Positions 1-10,917 of a stretch of DNA of 64,000 nucleotides are shown here, one piece after another. A program made the translations under genes and the position numbers. The DNA lies in NCBI RefSeq assembly GCF_004210375.1, contig NC_134829.1, positions 26,862,034 to 26,926,033 of the forward strand, given 5' to 3'. This DNA comes from Tachypleus tridentatus. Its lineage: Eukaryota > Arthropoda > Merostomata > Xiphosura > Limulidae. The stretch's first letter is position 1, and every line of letters starts with the position of its first letter. The notes under the pieces are model-generated. The model had not been told where the DNA came from, did no database searches, and saw nothing but the letters and a program-made list of their open reading frames with translations.

Positions 1-246
1 CCAAAGAATTGTAACGCCAAATCCCAGGTTTTGATAATCATGGTGAGAACAGCATAGATAGACCTTTGTGTAATCTTGCGCTCAACAATAAACAAACAAA
101 TTGAAGTGCTTTATGTATGCAGTTCAATGGCACGTATAGTCAAGGGTATGTTTTATCTTATTCTTTCTTATGAAGAATTGATTATTCACTCATTGTTCGT
201 TTTATGGCTTTCTTGCAATGCTTCACGAGGGCTATCTAAATTAAAG

Positions 247-509
247 ACCCGGCATGGCCAGGTAGTTCAGGCACTTGATTCATAATCCGAGGGTCGTGGG
301 TTTGAATCCCCGTCACACCAAACATCCTCGCCCTTTCAGCCGTGGGGGAGTTATAATGTGTCGGTCAATCCCACTATTCGTTGGTAAAAGAGTAGCCCAA
401 GAGTTGGTAGTGGGTGGTGATGTCTAGCTTACTAGTATTACACTATAAATTAGGTACGGCTAGCGCAGATAGCCCTTGTGTAGTTTTGCGCGAAATTTAA
501 AACAAATCA
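247..509 (+). repeat. SINE family 1 (tRNA-headed), copy 1
   Basis: Head CCCGGCATGGCCAGG, B-box-like GGGTTTGAATCCCC, then the family body (CCCTTTCAGCCGTGGGGG, CAATCCCACTATTCGTTGG, GAGTTGG.GGTGGGTGGTGAT) and tail (CAGATAGCCCTTGTGTAG then TTTTGCGCGAAATTT). Slightly diverged. Confidence 0.85.
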
Positions 510-531
510 ATTTAAGTTAGCCGTCCCTAAT

Positions 532-780
532 TACGATCCCGCATGGCCAGTGGTGGGGCGCTTGACTCGCAATCTGAGGATCGGGTGATAGAATCCCCGT
601 CACATCTAATATACTCGCTTTTTCAGCCGTGGAGGCGTTATAATAAGACGGTCAATCTCATTATTCATTGGTAAAAGAATTGGCGACGGGTGGTGATAAC
701 TAGATGTCTTTCCTCTAGTTTTACACTGCTAATTAAGCAGATGGCCTTCGTGTAGCTTTGCGCGAAATTAAAAAAACAAA
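532..780 (+). repeat. SINE family 1, copy 2
   Basis: Second copy in the same orientation only about 20 bp after the first. It has head CCCGCATGGCCAG, a damaged B box, the GTTATAATAAGACGGTCAAT body and a GCGCGAAATT tail with an A-rich end. There is a small internal deletion before the GGCG.CGGGTGGTGATAA block. Confidence 0.8.
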
Positions 781-1682
781 GAAACTAGGTCTTATCCCCT
801 TATAAGCGATCTTTTCTCTATCGGAAACGTATGATCTAATCTGTGTGATATCTTACAATCGCAGAGTAACGCCAGGAAACTTCGGTCGTTTTCATAAAAA
901 TTGATAGAATGTTGTCACCACTTCAAGAATTTTGTGCGGTTCCTTATTATTGTTAACGAACTTTTTTATTTTCTTGTTAATGTTAAACGTCACAGGTTTT
1001 GTCATTTTGCCTCAGTACCTTATAGATGTAATTTTGAAGCAATATAAATGATAAAAAATGTACATATCTGGTATTTAGTGATTCGAAATGTTAGATTTTT
1101 TTTAGATAAAGATTTTGCGCTTTTATGCACAGTAATAGTGCAGCGAGTTTTCCGTCGCAGGACATCTTATGGCAGTTAAAATACACGTTTGCTTTGACCC
1201 GAAACTACTAACAAATTATATATTATGAAAAGTGTTTGAACTTCATTGGTAGATTTTGTATAATATCTGATGCAAAAATTAAAAAAAAAATGTTTATAAT
1301 TAAGTAAGTAACGTACACAAGAAATGTTTTATACCATAATAACAGCTTTTAGAACGTTCTGTTTTCCTTCAGTATTTGAGTTCATTGTACTGAAGTATGG
1401 CGTAGTTGTCGGTAATTGAAGATAAAATATTTGTTTAAATAGACTTTATCTGTAGTTCAATGGCTCAAGAGTGTATTTTATTTTTTTATGAAGCATTGAT
1501 TATGCTCTCAGATATGATCTTATTCTCTATTGAAAATAAAGTTTAGTTGTGAATAGTGTAACTTATTGAACTGTGATGGTCTACTATGGAGACGACGAAT
1601 CTTTTTGTGACGGTGTGTCTGAGTGAGGTATACTCTTCTCAAAAATTCTGAATTATTTTAAAAGAAACAGCTTTAGGTTTGA

Positions 1683-1943
1683 TATTTCGCACAAAGCTAC
1701 ACGAGGGCTATCTGCGCTAGCCATCTCTAATTTAGCAGTGTAAGATTAGAGGGAAGGCAGCTAGTCATTCCCACCCACCGCCAACTCTTGGGTTACTCTT
1801 TTACTAACAAATAGTAGAATTGACCGTATCATTATAACGTCCCCACGGCTGAAAGGGCGAGCATATTTGGCGCGACTCGGGCGCGAACCCGCCACCCTCA
1901 GATTACGAAGCACACGCCTTAACGCGCTAGGCCATGCCAGGCC
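1683..1943 (-). repeat. SINE family 1, subfamily with CGCGCC-type head
   Basis: Minus-strand copy. The tail is at left (TTTCGCACAAAGCTACACGA) and the tRNA-like head at right. The head reads, on the minus strand, GGCATGGCCTAGCGCGTTAA and, in the B-box region, GGTTCGCGCCCGAGTCGCGC. This differs from the GTTCGAATCCCCGTCACACC head of the common subfamily. Confidence 0.85.
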
Positions 1944-2504
1944 CACAGCTTTAAGAGTTACATGTTATTAATAACTATAGTAATTCACAAGAAATAAAAT
2001 TAATGAATTAGTAACAATAATAATGGACTTTTTTTAAAAGGAAAAACAAAGAATCCTCTTGTTTATTTACGTTTATTTATTGTTTTACTATTAATAAAAA
2101 GCATTTAGTGAAATTATAAGCTTTGGTTCATATTATGTAACATAAAAAATAAAAAACAAAGAAAGGAAAATATGTATATTTTATTTTTAGTGAGACTTAT
2201 GCAACTGCACCAACGATGACAATATTTTATATCAGGCAGGCTTGTATTTGGTTGTTTTGAGAGCTATGCATGCAGTACTAGTTTTATCAGCAAGTCTATT
2301 CATATAATTACATTTTACAAAATTCATCACTGAAAATAATGACTCGCATAAATATGTTGATGAAAATACTGTTAATACTGACATTGTGACATTTTCAAGG
2401 CAGTCAAAAGTTTTACCAATATAATTTCAGAGTTTTAGAACTGTATTTTATACAAGTTTCTGTGTTATTCCAGTCACTATCCGACCTATTTCAATATTTT
2501 TCAA

Positions 2505-2780
2505 GACCCGGCATGGCCAGGTGGGTTAAAGCTTTCGACTCGTAACCTGAGAGTCGCGGGCTCGAATCCCCGCCGCACCAAACATGCTCGCCCTTTCAGC
2601 CGTGGGGACGTTATAATGATACGGTCAATTCCACTATTTGTTAGTAAAAGAGTAACCCAAGAGTTGGCGGTGGGTGGGAATGACTAGCTGCCTTCCCTCT
2701 AATCTTACACTGCTAAATTAGAGATGGCTAGCGCAGATAGCCCTCGTGTAGCTTTGCGCGAAATTAAAAAACAAACAAAA
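2505..2780 (+). repeat. SINE family 1, near-complete copy
   Basis: Well-preserved: ACCCGGCATGGCCAGGTGGG, B box GGCTCGAATCCCCGCCGCAC, full body, and tail GCAGATAGCCCTCGTGTAGC then TTTGCGCGAAATT with an A-rich end. It abuts the hAT remnant. Confidence 0.88.
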
Positions 2781-2789
2781 AATATTTTC

Positions 2790-4359
2790 CATTTCATCTC
2801 TTTAGTTGACAAGTGTTTGTCCCCAAATTGAGCTGCTTTGTAAATCAGTCAGTTACATCTCAAAATTATTCAGGTCAATCCATTGCAACATTTCCAAATT
2901 CACTTTGTCTAACGTTACACTATTTGCATACTTTATGAATTTTGTAGTTTCTTCAAATAACCTGAATTTATTAAATAGTAAAGAAAATTATTCAAAAGTT
3001 GAATTAACGATGCTTGGAAACTGCATTTGCACGCTCCGTATGTACATTTTTTCTTGAATTTCAAGACCTATCATGTGTATTTTTTTAATTTGTGAACTAT
3101 TTAAAAGTGTCATTGTAAATATTAAGTTTAAAATTTTTCCGTCTGATTTCAAAAGCTGTTATGTTACCAAACATAACATCAAAGGTTTTGCCAGAACCTT
3201 GCAATTTGGTGTTCAAACCATTTAAATATGAGGAGAAATTTGTAAAAAAACATCAATCTACAAATCCACATGACATCAGGTAATTCTTGACAAGAAATTT
3301 TTTTATTTGTAAAAAACAGACGAATTTCGTCCAAACACTCAACAAATCGTTTAAGGACAGAACCTCTACTTAGCCAACGAACATCGACGTATTTTAGTAG
3401 CCCTGTGTACAGCGAATTCGCTTCTCTTAATAACTTATGATATTGTCTTTTTTTTTCTCAAATTATGCGCAGAAATAAAATTAATTACCTTGATTACAAT
3501 TTTCATCACTTTTCCAAGTCTCTAAGTTCAGCTATTGTACACGAAGCCTTCTCGTGTATAATACAATGAAAGCCTATCAGTGGATATCCAATATATTTTG
3601 CAAACAGATTTACAACACATGCTTCTTTACTAATCATGGTCGATTGGATAATTCCTTTACTATTGCCTCACATAATTCAGCCCCTGTGGTATGTTCAGGT
3701 AACGTTACCATGTTAACCAGTTCTTCACAGATTTCATCAACCATACAAAATAAAGCAATAATGGCTAGCCTAGCTGATGATGTAACAGCAGTGCTCTCAT
3801 CAAGACAAATGGAAAGGAATTTACATTAACCAATATCTTTTGTTAGCTGTTCTGCTGTGTTTATTTCCATCTTTAATATTCTATCTTTTATTGTGTTTCT
3901 ACTCAGTGACAATTCCTCAATTCGCTGAATAATTTTCTTCTTTTTCTGGAAAACCTTCACAAAGGAAAGGATCACATTCTAATCATGATTATACTCCCCA
4001 TCACTATGGTGTTTCCGATGTTGGCAATAATCTTTGAAATCTCAAAACTAGCAGCAACTAAGTTGGAACTACCTGAAACAAATTTCATCAAACATTTGAC
4101 TGCACGTTGTTGTTGTTAACTTCTTGAGAAATCTGTTCTTTCTGTTCTTGCTCACTCTTATCATAAAGCTGTTTATGAACAGTTTCATAATGCTACTTTA
4201 CAGACTAAGTCCTGCACACCACTGATTCAGAACATAAGATACATAATACTTTATCACCTTTTTAATCATGTCAAATCTTTCAGTCCACGATTCTTGAATA
4301 TCTCTGCTGCTGCTCCTTCTATTCGAAAGTTTTTGTTTCTTTGCTGGTTGAACTGACAT
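2790..4359 (-). pseudogene. Degraded hAT-type transposase (BED-finger/GTF2IRD2-like)
   Basis: Reading leftward from ATG at 4359, the minus strand encodes MSVQPAKKQKLSNRRSSSRD, then ESWTERFDMIKK, where a BED-type zinc finger would start. After frameshifts comes CKFLSICLDESTAVTSSASL, the hAT core (S.CLDESTD..S.A.LAI), then a TGAELCEA.VKEL stretch. The left part (about 2800-3300) still reads as the C-terminal region (VTLDKVNLEMLQWIDLNNFE). Stops and frameshifts interrupt it at many points. A 91-codon open frame on the + strand (3554-3829) is the antisense of this core. The right SINE end at about 2785 abuts its left edge. Confidence 0.7.
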
Positions 4360-4374
4360 TCTGACAAGTTTAAA

Positions 4375-5748
4375 AGGGTAAGTACAATTTTAAAATATCT
4401 CATTAACTAACTTAAATATTATAATTTAACTTAATGTGATTGATAGAAAAATACGTCTATAATTAACTGATCAAAACTATACGCTTGCCACGCAGGGGCG
4501 TAGATCCTGGGGGGATGGGGGTATAATCCCCTCCTTCATTTTAGGTGGGGGGTATGGTGCATACAATCATCCTCCCCTACAGTTTGGTCTGTTGAATTGT
4601 TTTATTGCATCACAGGCCTACAAAGTATGTGTTTGTTCTTGTGATTCTCGTGTTTTCACCAATCGAATTACATAATTAGGCCTAGATGTAGGCTTTTTCA
4701 GTAGCAGAAATGTACATCTTTAATATAGGCGTGCTTCTAAGCTTTTCGATCTAAGCGATAGTTCGTAAGTATCATTCAGTAGGCCTAAATATACATGCAA
4801 GTCTTGCAAGCACTATCACAGAATCTACCTACATCTACATGTACGTAGTGTAAGATTAAGTAAAATTTTCATCACAACAGATTAAACAGAGCATGAAATT
4901 CGAAAATATTACTCCCAAGCGTAAATTCTTGTGATCTAGATCTGTCAGGCTATTTGTAGCTTGTAGCTGCATCAATCTTGTGTGTATATTGTGCGGTTTT
5001 CCTACGCCATTTGTTCTTATGCATGTCTAGCCGATTTTATTGTCGAACGCCTTACTCTTCTTAGCTGCCGAAGCCGCTGACCATAATGTACGTTTAGTAT
5101 ACAGTTAACGACAGGTTCGGGCCGCTCGGATCCAGACGCGCCCTACATCACCCCCCTCCGCTCCTTTTAGTCTGAGCCTCGATTTTACAACAGGGCTCAT
5201 TAGACCTGTGTTTGTGGCCCTCAATAATCCATGAAATTTCAGATTATCACCGCCCTCTAACAAAGTGCTGATGCTTTATGGTAAAAAAACAATATATTCT
5301 CTTATCATAGATAGTAAAAATATTGTATTGTCATGTATAATTAGAACACAAAAGGAGCGATTTCAATGGCCTGAAGCCTCTACTCGAATTGTATTGCTAG
5401 TTTTTGTTTAGGTGTTTTTATTTAATAGACGTGCTTATAGACATTATATCGCAACGTGTTTGTTTTTTGATGAGCTTTAACAGGAATATAATATATTTGT
5501 GATTGTTTAAGTATTTTTCGAGAAACATGCAATTACTTGTTTTGTAACTAGCACACATTATTGTCCCAGCGATGTCCAAGCGGTCAGTCGGCTCGGTAGT
5601 CACTGTAAGGTTCGCGCGTTCGACTTAAATACATTGTACAGATCAGTCCTACTTCCATTCTGTTCCATCTTCGTTCGTTGTACGGTAGAGTTTTTCAATA
5701 ATGACTGTATTTTAGCCTGTTGAGTCATCTGGGAAACAGATTCTAATT
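4375..5748. other. No gene seen
   Basis: AT-rich with a GC-rich patch near 4495-4560 (CAGGGGCGTAGATCCTGGGG, then G runs) of the kind often found at transposon ends, and another near 5100-5170. The two are not inverted repeats of each other. A tRNA-like smear at 5565-5635 (GCGATGTCCAAGCGGTCAGT, GGTTCGCGCGTTCGACTT) may be an old SINE head. Confidence 0.5.
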
Positions 5749-6480
5749 ATGACAAGCAAGGGTCTGAAACTTTCCGATATTAGACAGTTCTGCAAGCCAG
5801 TTACTGGTACTACAAGTGACAATGCAGATGCAGATAATCCAACAACCTGAAGCAAAGAAATAGAAACTTTCCATATAGAGGAAATACCATGTTCATCACA
5901 GAACGAGTCTAAAAATGCTTGTGCAATTATTGCACATCATGAACCACTAGATAGTTGTGAAACAAGTTTTTGCAGTAATGAAAAATATGACACTCTACAG
6001 ATACAGTGTGGAAAGCCATATCATCCAGACGCACAACTAATACCACGACAGAAAGCAAAATCTCAAAATGTCAACTTCCAAGGCAAGTGGTTTTATGAGT
6101 TCTCATGGCTGCACTTCGACAATCGGACTCAAAAAGTCATATGCTTTCATTGTGCCAAGGCGGAAAACAGAGGCCTTTTTACAGTGAAATTGGAGATGCC
6201 AGTTTAGTATATCTTCATATCCACCAATTTTTGCAACTGGAAAAATGGAAAACAGAAATTCAACGAACACCAATCCTCCTCTCAGCACAGATTCGCTATA
6301 TTTCCAGAAGGTTCACTTGATGTAACTCCAGTAACTGTCCAGCTACACGATGGAAAAAAGAATCAGCAGAAAGAATGCAAAAGAAGTTCCTGCAAGTTAC
6401 ATGTTCCTGCAACCGCAAAGCTGACACCAAGAGAGCGTGAGACATCTCCTGTGAACATTCCTCACTGTTTCCGGGTTGGG
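5749..6480 (+). pseudogene. 5' fragment of a second hAT-like transposase (TTF/ZMYM-type finger)
   Basis: From ATG 5749: MTSKGLKLSDIRQFCKPVTG, an in-frame TGA near 5848, then an acidic stretch and WFYEFSWLHFDNRTQKVICF with HC, followed by NFCNWKNGKQKFNEHQSSSQ with H. This is the spacing of the TTF-type zinc finger (W...W......CF.C......GF..W......H..S..H) at the start of ZMYM1-like hAT transposases. The catalytic domain is absent to the right. A stop (TAG) also interrupts near 6206. Confidence 0.6.
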
Positions 6481-6499
6481 AAAAAATCATTCGCTACTG

Positions 6500-7385
6500 C
6501 CTTTGGGAGTAACGATAATCATCATATAATATATATATATATTATTGGTTAGCTTTAGGGTTTAAAGAATCAAGAGGCGTCACTGTATGCAGAGTGCCAG
6601 CAAATTTTCTTTCGCGTGCCACCTTGGGCACACTTGCCATATATTCGCCATCACTAATCTTCTGCGTCTCAGCAGAACAATATGGCTGCGACCTGTCCTT
6701 CATCTCGATGAACACGGGTTTTTATAATAGATTTCAGTAATATTTAAATTATTCTACATTATGTTATCCACAGACTTTTACATCACTCAAGAACTTGAGG
6801 TACAAAATATCTGATCAAAAATGTTCCGATATCAGACAGTTGTGCTCAATTTGAATGGCAACGGACTGAAGAAAAAAAAGTATTCCGAGATTCACATTTA
6901 GTGCACACTAACGAGTAGGTCACCATTGGTATGAAACTAAGTAATTGATAAATATATTTAGAATGACTCTATATGTATTCAGGAGGTATTTCTGCCATGA
7001 TTCAAAATAAGTTTACTTATAATAAAAAACAACATAAACTACGTTAATAAACAGACCCTGCCAGCCTAGTGATTAACGTGCCCAGACTATAAACCTGAGA
7101 GTTTATGGTTTGTGTCATGATGACTATAACAAGTGCTGTATACATTGAGACGGTAGATTTGCTATAAGAGTGAGATTAAATTTTAATAATTAATTAGACC
7201 AGAGTAGCCCAAGGTTAGTGATGTTTATTTATTATATCAGCTCAGTAGAAGTAGCAGTGTGAAGATAGTTCTTGTGTAACCTTTTATAAAAGTCTGAACA
7301 AATAAGGGGTCAAAAGATTACGTGTCGTACCTTGTTGTCACTTTCGACCATAAGCTAGAATTTTAAAGAAAACGTATTTTATCAA
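6500..7385. other. No gene seen; possible old SINE
   Basis: An (AT)n run at 6525-6541 and, at about 7055-7300, weak SINE-like order (CCTGCCAGCCTAGTGATTAA, CCTGAGAGTTTATGG, ACCAGAGTAGCCCAAGGTTA). Confidence 0.4.
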
Positions 7386-7502
7386 AAGAATTCCTAGTAG
7401 TTCAGTGGTAAATCTAAATATTAATAACCCTAAAAACCAGGTTTCGATACTCGCGGTAAACACACAGATAGCCCTTTGTATAGGTTTGTGCTTAGCAACA
7501 AA
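7386..7502 (+). repeat. SINE family 2 copy
   Basis: CCTAGTAGTTCAGTGGTAAA, CCAGGTTTCGATACTCGCGG, then CACAGATAGCCCTTTGTATA and GGTTTGTGCTTAGCAACAAA. Related fragments: 1-105 (CCAGGTTTTGATAATCATGG ... CTTGCGCTCAACAATAAACA), 8668-8740 (GGTAGGTCAGCGGTAAATCT) and 33905-34005. Open frames on both strands across 7338-7647 are incidental. Confidence 0.65.
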
Positions 7503-7924
7503 CTTATCAGAACTGTTCACTTGTTCTGAAATTATACTTCGACAAACAGAGAATACTTACTTTTTTCTCTTGTTAAACTGGAAAAAAAACCTTAGAAGAA
7601 TTATTACATATATTTTCAAATCAGTTCACCATGCGCTTATGCGATAATAAACTTTGAACGAAAATTCTTATCAACAAGTAAGTTATCTATAATTAAGCTT
7701 TAACGAGGAATAAACGACGTTGAGACAGAAGTTTATAGAAACAGTTCTTGTCGATTTTGTTAAATCTTCAAACGTTACACGAGCGTACAGGACAAAATGT
7801 TTACATTCAAACTTCTTATTTTTATTTCAGTCACATTGAATAGCTTATAATTTTTCACTGAACGTGCAAGGTTACCCATAAGGCGACTGATAACCACCAC
7901 AAACAATAACTTAAATGAAACAGT

Positions 7925-8189
7925 TTGGTTTGGTTTGAATTTCGTGCAAAGTTACTAGAGGGCTATCTGCGCCAGCCGTCCCTAATTTAGTAGTTTAAGA
8001 CTAGAGGAAAGGCAGCTAGTCACCATTACCCACCCCTAACTCTTGGGCTACTCGTTTATCAATGAATAATGGGATTGAGCGTAACATTATAACGCTGAAA
8101 GGGCGAGTATGTTTGGTGTGACGGGGATTCGAGCCCGCGACCCTAAGATTACAAGTCGAGTGTCTTAACTATCTGGCTATGCCGGGCCT
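7925..8189 (-). repeat. SINE family 1, minus-strand copy
   Basis: Left end GGTTTGAATTTCGTGCAAAG (tail), right end with the head TGGCTATGCCGGGCCTG. The B box reads GACGGGGATTCGAGCCCGCG. A short deletion removes part of the CCGTGGGGGC block. Confidence 0.85.
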
Positions 8190-8811
8190 GAAAGAAATGG
8201 TACTATTCTTGGCGACATTAAACACGTTTATAAATTATTACTATGAACTTAAACCTCATTAGTTTTTTTACTTATTAGATTTAATAGATAATTTTACTTA
8301 CTGATCTAATAGATAAACTTTATACATGTTAAATATCAACAAAGTTTTATAAGAAATGTAATTGATATGAAAATTGTGCAGAAGAACCATTTCTGTAGAG
8401 GTGTTTCATCCAGTGGCATAGATACACTTAAGTAATTGTGCGAAGTAGGAGGGGAGCTGAAAGAGGACCAGAAAAACTTAAAATTACGTACATGGAGATT
8501 AAATGTAGGAGGCTCAATTACAAATTATACGGTGGCTATCTTTTATAATCACGCTACTTATTTTATATAAATTTATTTGAAAGAAAAAACTTCAAATTAT
8601 TAAAAAGTTTCGAAATTTATTAACATTATTAGCTATAAACCGCTATAAAAAAAGTATATTCTATCAAAACTCCTCTTGGTAGGTCAGCGGTAAATCTGAG
8701 TGCTATTAACGTTAAAAATCTGGTTTCAATTATTTCAAGCATTTCAAAATCTCTTGCTGGTCTTCCTAAGTGATTTTCATTACACTAACGGTTTTGAAGA
8801 ATATCTTGGAC

Positions 8812-8870
8812 TTGATATGGCCAGGTGGTTAGGGCGCTCGACTCCTAACCTGAGGGTCGCGGGTTCGAAC
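8812..8870 (+). repeat. SINE family 1, tRNA-like head only
   Basis: TATGGCCAGGTGGTTAGGGC followed by GCTCGACTCCTAACCTGAGG and GTCGCGGGTTCGAACATC. The body is missing. Part of an open frame at 8700-8945 is produced by this fragment and is not a gene. Confidence 0.7.
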
Positions 8871-9044
8871 ATCTACAAACGGCCCGACGAAGTTTCTATC
8901 AAATATTTTCGACAGCTTGCCAAAACTAAACATTTTAGAATGTAAAAAGTTCAAACGTTTCTTTAACTTACAATCAACTATCTAAATTAATATCATATAT
9001 ACGAACACAATATTCGTTTAAATCTGGTGATTCTATTAACATTT

Positions 9045-9199
9045 AAGAACACAGTATAATGATCCTACCATATTTAAAAACGTAGTATAATAATCTTACC
9101 ATATTTAAGAACGTAGTATAATGATCCTACTATGTTTAAGAACGTAATGTAATGATCCTACCATATTTAAAAACATAGTATAATAATCTTATTAATATT
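9045..9199. repeat. 31-bp tandem repeat, five units
   Basis: Units start at 9045, 9076, 9107, 9138 and 9169, an exact 31-bp period. Each is a variant of AAGAACGTAGTATAATGATC then CTACCATATTT. Divergence between neighbours is a few bases. Confidence 0.85.
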
Positions 9200-9204
9200 C
9201 AAGT

Positions 9205-9560
9205 GTAGAGAAAAATATATATGTAAAAAACAGCTGGTATGGATAGAGAAAACTCTATGTAGAGGAGCGAACAACGTTTCGACCTTCTTCTGTTATCATC
9301 AAGTTCACAAAGAAAGAAAGAGGTAACATCTAAGCACGCCCTCTACATTCCTACACTCAATTACACAACCGCCTTCAAACATGTGGTCAGCCATCGGTCA
9401 GTAACTTCTATAACGCACAAGTTTAATATGTTTACTTATAATCTGTCACTATTAGCATACTAAATTTTGTCAAGATTCGGATATTGTTGCAAAAAAACAT
9501 GATTGGACATGAGTTAGGAACTAACACAATATGATGACTACACTGGCTCTGCATGCTTAC
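9205..9560 (-). mobile_element. Terminal part of a probable Penelope-like element
   Basis: The minus strand from about 9320 to 9205 reads GAACTTGATGATAACAGAAG, AAGGTCGAAACGTTG, TTCGCTCCTCTACATAGAG, then a stretch containing CAGCTGTTTTTTACATATAT. A related sequence at 44183-44371 keeps the GACC-GAAGAA-GGTC hairpin. The [CT]TGANGA / hairpin / GAAA arrangement is the hammerhead core reported for Penelope-like retroelements (established knowledge). Sequence to about 9560 probably belongs to the same element. The assignment is inferred. Confidence 0.5.
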
Positions 9561-9844
9561 AATGACTTATAATACATATGTAGGTCAAAGGTGAAGTTCA
9601 TAACGGAAATCGTATTTTAAGCGATAAATTTAAAAGCTGTTATTATACGATTCCACAAAATATGGTACTCTTTGCAGAGTAAACGATGGGTTAAAGTTAG
9701 ATATTGTTTACTTTGGAGTGCTTTTGTTGTTCGGCATATTGTGTTTTCCTTTAAATACGTTCACTGATTCCAACCCGTTTTTAAATGTTAATCACGTGAC
9801 ATGTAACTAATTAGGTATAGAAGGCTATTATATATTTCTTTGTT

Positions 9845-10076
9845 TGCTGAATTTTGTGTAAAACTATTTAAGGAATATTTGCACTAGATGAAAAGTAGTT
9901 AGCCAATACCGCTAACTCTTAAGCTAAGGCTATTCTTTTGTCAACGAGAAGTGCAACTGACAACATTTTAATACCTTCAGTAAAAAAAATGCGAGCATGT
10001 TCGGTGAAGGGATTCGAGTTCGTGATTAACTGATTGAAAGTAGATCGCTCTAACTACGTGTCAATGCCAAGCCCCG
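9845..10076 (-). repeat. SINE family 1, old minus-strand copy
   Basis: Heavily diverged. ATTTTGTGTAAAACTATTTA (tail) at left, TAACTCTTAAGCTAAGGCTA mid-body, ATGCGAGCATGTTCGGTGAA and GGGATTCGAGTTCGTG (B box) at right, ending in CAATGCCAAGCCC. Confidence 0.65.
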
Positions 10077-10249
10077 AAACTCTCATCGAAGTACTTTCGA
10101 TTTGCGAATTACAAAATTTGATTTTGTATAAAAATATAACCATACGATTAATAACAATACATAATTTCTGTGAATAGTCCAGGCAGGAAGAAATATTACT
10201 TGATTAATTAATCATACAATTACGTGTTTCAACTTTTAAGTATTATTCG

Positions 10250-10586
10250 GCAGTTGCGAGAAGACAGTATGCTTGATAAGGCACCAGTCGGAGTGGTTTG
10301 AGTCACATGACTCCTGCGCATATTACAAATACTAATAAGCAACCAATAAAGAACCGAATACAGAAGAGTGAATGCAAAGTACATTTTGAGTAAATAACTT
10401 CCTGTCGCTTGACAGATTAAAAGGCATTGTTTTTGTAATAGAGGTCGCTCATTTATTAGTATTTATTTAACACGAAATTTTCATTTATATTTTGAAAGTG
10501 ATTAAATATGTGTATAGAAAAGAAAACATTGAAGTTGTACGTGAAATTTTGATTCATGGTTTTGAAATAATTCAGTAAGCTTAAAA
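10250..10586 (+). promoter_or_regulatory. Probable 5' flank / 5' UTR of the exchanger gene
   Basis: The unique sequence just upstream of the ATG contains CACATG (E-box-like) inside gagtcacatgactc, CTGCGCAT, and an AACCAATAAAG CCAAT-like box, all between about 10305 and 10355. There is no convincing TATA box. The transcription start cannot be placed, and upstream non-coding exons are possible. Confidence 0.3.
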
Positions 10587-10917
10587 ATGCAACTTTCTGC
10601 TATGGTGATTATTTTAGCCTGTTATATTTCGGATGTTAATAATGCATTTGCTACGTCTAAAGAAAAATACGAAAGCAATCTAGTAAAAACTTCTTCAGCG
10701 CACCTCGAGAAAGTTTCCCGAAGATCTAAAATTCCAACCGTCTTCTTAACCCCTTCAGAGGTAATTATTGGGCGTTTTAGAAAGAGCGAGCCTATAGAAC
10801 ATGCAAAGAAAGAACATAAGAGCCATCGTTATCACGTTGCCACAGTTGACTTTCACCATGTTTCCACCCCTTTTATTATAGGATTGTGGATCTTTGTTGC
10901 AGGTTTAGCAAAAATTG
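10587..10917 (+). CDS. SLC9A (Nhe2/NHE3-like): NHE exon 1: signal peptide, extracellular leader and first membrane segment
   Basis: Starts at ATG 10587 with a hydrophobic leader ([17 protein letters not shown]). Then comes a Lys/Glu-rich hydrophilic stretch and, at residues 85-111, [20 protein letters not shown] followed by AGLAKIG, the segment that opens the exchanger domain in NHE2/3/5. The donor is AAAATTG|GTGAGT at 10917/10918, phase 1. Translation could continue to 10978 without the splice, but the tail beyond the donor does not resemble the family, and joining to 25275 restores KIGFH in frame. No other in-frame ATG would keep the leader. Confidence 0.9.

Noticed and set aside
247-320. 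tRNA gene (also at every SINE head)
   Set aside because: The A/B-box-like heads are always followed by the SINE body and an A-rich tail, and several carry base changes that break the cloverleaf. No free-standing tRNA was found.
4495-5170. A transposon bounded by the two GC-rich patches
   Set aside because: The patches are not inverted or direct repeats of each other and no target duplication was found.
7338-7647. 60- and 80-codon frames
   Set aside because: They lie over a family 2 SINE and show no features of a gene.
9045-9199. CRISPR array
   Set aside because: Contiguous 31-bp tandem units with no spacers, in a eukaryotic context.
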